The position numbers were made by a program, and so were the translations under genes. Below are positions 63,147 to 64,000 of a DNA stretch of 64,000 bases, one piece after another. The stretch is from Auanema rhodensis (taxonomy: Eukaryota; Nematoda; Chromadorea; Rhabditida; Rhabditidae), in NCBI GenBank assembly GCA_964057225.1, contig OZ059898.1, positions 20,065,267 through 20,129,266 of the forward strand, in the 5' to 3' direction. Numbering within the stretch: position 1 is the stretch's first letter; every line of letters begins with the position of its first letter. Under the pieces are notes generated by a model. The model saw only the letters and a program-made list of their open reading frames with translations, had not been told where the DNA came from and did no database searches.

Positions 63147-64000
63147 TTGGAAAATGATGCATTAGTGTATTTTGAGTGTCCATGTACACTCAACATTGCT
63201 TCCAAAAACATTTTGACAAAAATTTTTTCGAAAAATTTCAAAATAATTTCGCAAAAAGTAAATGTTTTTAGATTTCTTTTTTCAAGGCAAAGACGATGGA
63301 CGATGTTATTCAACAAAAAAATTAATTCTTCAGGGTGAAAATCGAGGATATAAGTGTGAACTTATATCAGTTGATATCTCGGTGCATTTTTAAGCTAGCG
63401 CAAATCTGATAACACAGATCGACGCAGCTTAAAAATCCGCATCGAATGCACTATATTACATTGAGAAACGCTTAATACAAAAATTAGTTATGAGTTGCGT
63501 TTGAAAAATGATGCATTAGTGTTTTTCGAGTTTCCATGTACACTCAACATTGCTTCCAAAAACATTTTGACAAAAATTTTTTCGAAAAATTTCAAAATAA
63601 TTTCGCAAAAAGTAGATGTTTTTAGATTTTTTTTTTCAAGGCAAAGACGATGGACAATGTTATTCAACGAAAAAATTAATTCTTCAGGGTGAAAATCGAG
63701 GATATAAGTGTGAGCTTATATCAGTTGATATCTCGGTCCATTTTCAAGCTGGCGCAAATCTAATAACACAGATCGACGCAGCTTAAAATTCCGCATCGAA
63801 TGCACTATACTACATTGAGAAATGCTTGATATAAAAATTAGTTATGATCGTTTGAAAAATGATGCATTAGTGTATTTTGAGTTTCCATGTACACTCAACA
63901 TTGCTTCCAAAAACATTTTGACAAAAATTTTTTCGAAAAATTTCAAAATAATTTCGCAAAAAGTAAATGTTTTTAGATTCTTTTTTTTAAGTCAAAAACG
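63147..64000 (+). repeat. Right-edge satellite units
   Basis: Unit 63147 has the private TTTGAGTGTCC. At 63493 ATGAGTTGCGTTTG replaces ATGATCGTTTG, a net gain of 3 bp and the only change of this kind seen. The next unit (63501) returns to the CGGTCC, GCTGGC, TTCCGC and AAATGCTTGATAT subfamily of 53670 and 56127, and the window ends inside a TTAAG unit with AAGTCAAAAACG. The array clearly continues beyond the window. Confidence 0.75.

Larger units (their letters stand above)
1..64000 (+). repeat. 351-bp satellite DNA array filling the whole window
   Basis: The same AT-rich unit recurs head-to-tail from the first to the last base. Anchor positions 305, 656, 1007, 1358 and so on step by 351 bp, with occasional 350 or 352 from a T-tract length change. 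I count about 181 full units plus partial units at both edges. My hand consensus is exactly 351 bp with 52 C, 57 G and 13 CpG. All units lie in the same orientation; the only inverted stretches are two 44-bp arms near 42.4 and 48.0 kb. No unique DNA interrupts the array and no minus-strand coding signal was seen. Tandem arrays of this length and purity are typical of eukaryotic centromeric or pericentromeric heterochromatin; that location is inferred, not shown. I do not recognise the family. Confidence 0.98.

Noticed and set aside
3113-63692. More than 100 short + strand reading frames of about 63 codons, apparently a tandem gene family of small proteins.
   Set aside because: They are one register of the satellite unit. 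The start is TTG, not ATG; the frame is broken in about a third of units by four unrelated kinds of change; it spans a hypervariable T-tract; and neighbouring units without the frame are otherwise just as well conserved. No ribosome-binding or promoter context is evident.
1-64000. CRISPR array, because of regular direct repeats.
   Set aside because: The period is 351 bp and there are no unique spacers; every base belongs to the repeat. No cas-like gene is present.
1-64000. CENP-B box-like motif (TTCG....A..CGGG) in TTTTCGAAAAATTTC or TTTCGCAAAAAG.
   Set aside because: The CGGG half is absent in all these places; only TTCG and an A match, which is expected by chance in AT-rich DNA.
1-64000. 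T-runs as transcription terminators (Pol III or bacterial).
   Set aside because: The runs occur in every unit without any associated promoter or RNA gene, and no GC-rich stem precedes them.
1-64000. Self-cleaving ribozyme (for example hammerhead) within the satellite, as in some animal satellites.
   Set aside because: I looked for the CTGATGA...GAAA core arrangement on both strands of the unit and did not find it; CTGATAACA lacks the required sequence.
1-64000. Telomeric repeats or an array boundary.
   Set aside because: No TTAGG, TTAGGG or similar short tandem repeat and no transition to other DNA occurs in the window.

Overview
The whole 64 kb window is one uninterrupted, head-to-tail satellite DNA array. 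The unit is 351 bp and about 31% GC (109 G+C in my hand consensus). Following one anchor (the short TTGAAAA/TTGGAAA stretch after GATCGT) from position 305 to 63852, I count about 181 complete units plus a 304-bp partial unit at the left edge and a 149-bp partial unit at the right edge. I found no unique sequence, protein gene, RNA gene, transposon or CRISPR array, and neither end of the array is in view. The source is almost certainly a eukaryotic genome: a centromeric, pericentromeric or other heterochromatic block recovered in a long-read assembly. The 351-bp length (about two nucleosomes), AT-richness and undepleted CpG would suit an insect or other invertebrate, but I do not recognise the satellite family and will not name a species.

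Layout. Units are not uniformly alike: diagnostic variants mark blocks, and blocks of 1, 2, 3, 4, 5 or more units are themselves duplicated, giving nested and mosaic higher-order repeats (HORs). Left part (1-13.6 kb): a block of about 3.5-3.9 kb at 3.8-7.7 kb recurs at 10.1-13.6 kb, lacking one unit. 13.6-21 kb: a 2-unit repeat, a 3-unit repeat (1052 bp x2) and a 4-unit repeat (1403 bp x3) follow each other. 21-35 kb: mixed units, with small duplications at 25.6-31.2 kb, a single-unit triplet at 28.4-29.4 kb and a 702-bp dimer repeat at 31.9-33.3 kb. 35-50 kb: a mosaic with offsets of 1403, 1754, 4580, 1050 and 5630 bp. The 5630-bp duplication carries two private rearrangements in both copies: a unit shortened by 56 bp and a unit with a 78-bp fold-back insertion (a 44-bp-arm hairpin). 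50-57.2 kb: interleaved blocks with offsets of 4913, 4211 and 2457 bp. 57-64 kb: near-identical single units, then a 1053-bp trimer repeated about 2.5 times, then blocks copied from the 50-57 kb region.

How it works together. Nothing here behaves as a set of genes. The structure is that expected from repeated in-register unequal exchange or replication-based copying: duplication breakpoints fall inside units but keep the 351-bp phase. A reading frame of about 63 codons appears in many units, but it starts at TTG rather than ATG and is closed in about a third of units by several independent changes, so I treat it as a by-product of the repeat. The two most notable non-random features are a conserved 9-bp dyad able to form a hairpin with a GTGA loop (a GNRA tetraloop if transcribed), and a second dyad, GTTGAG...CTCAAC, at which the 78-bp fold-back rearrangement is centred.
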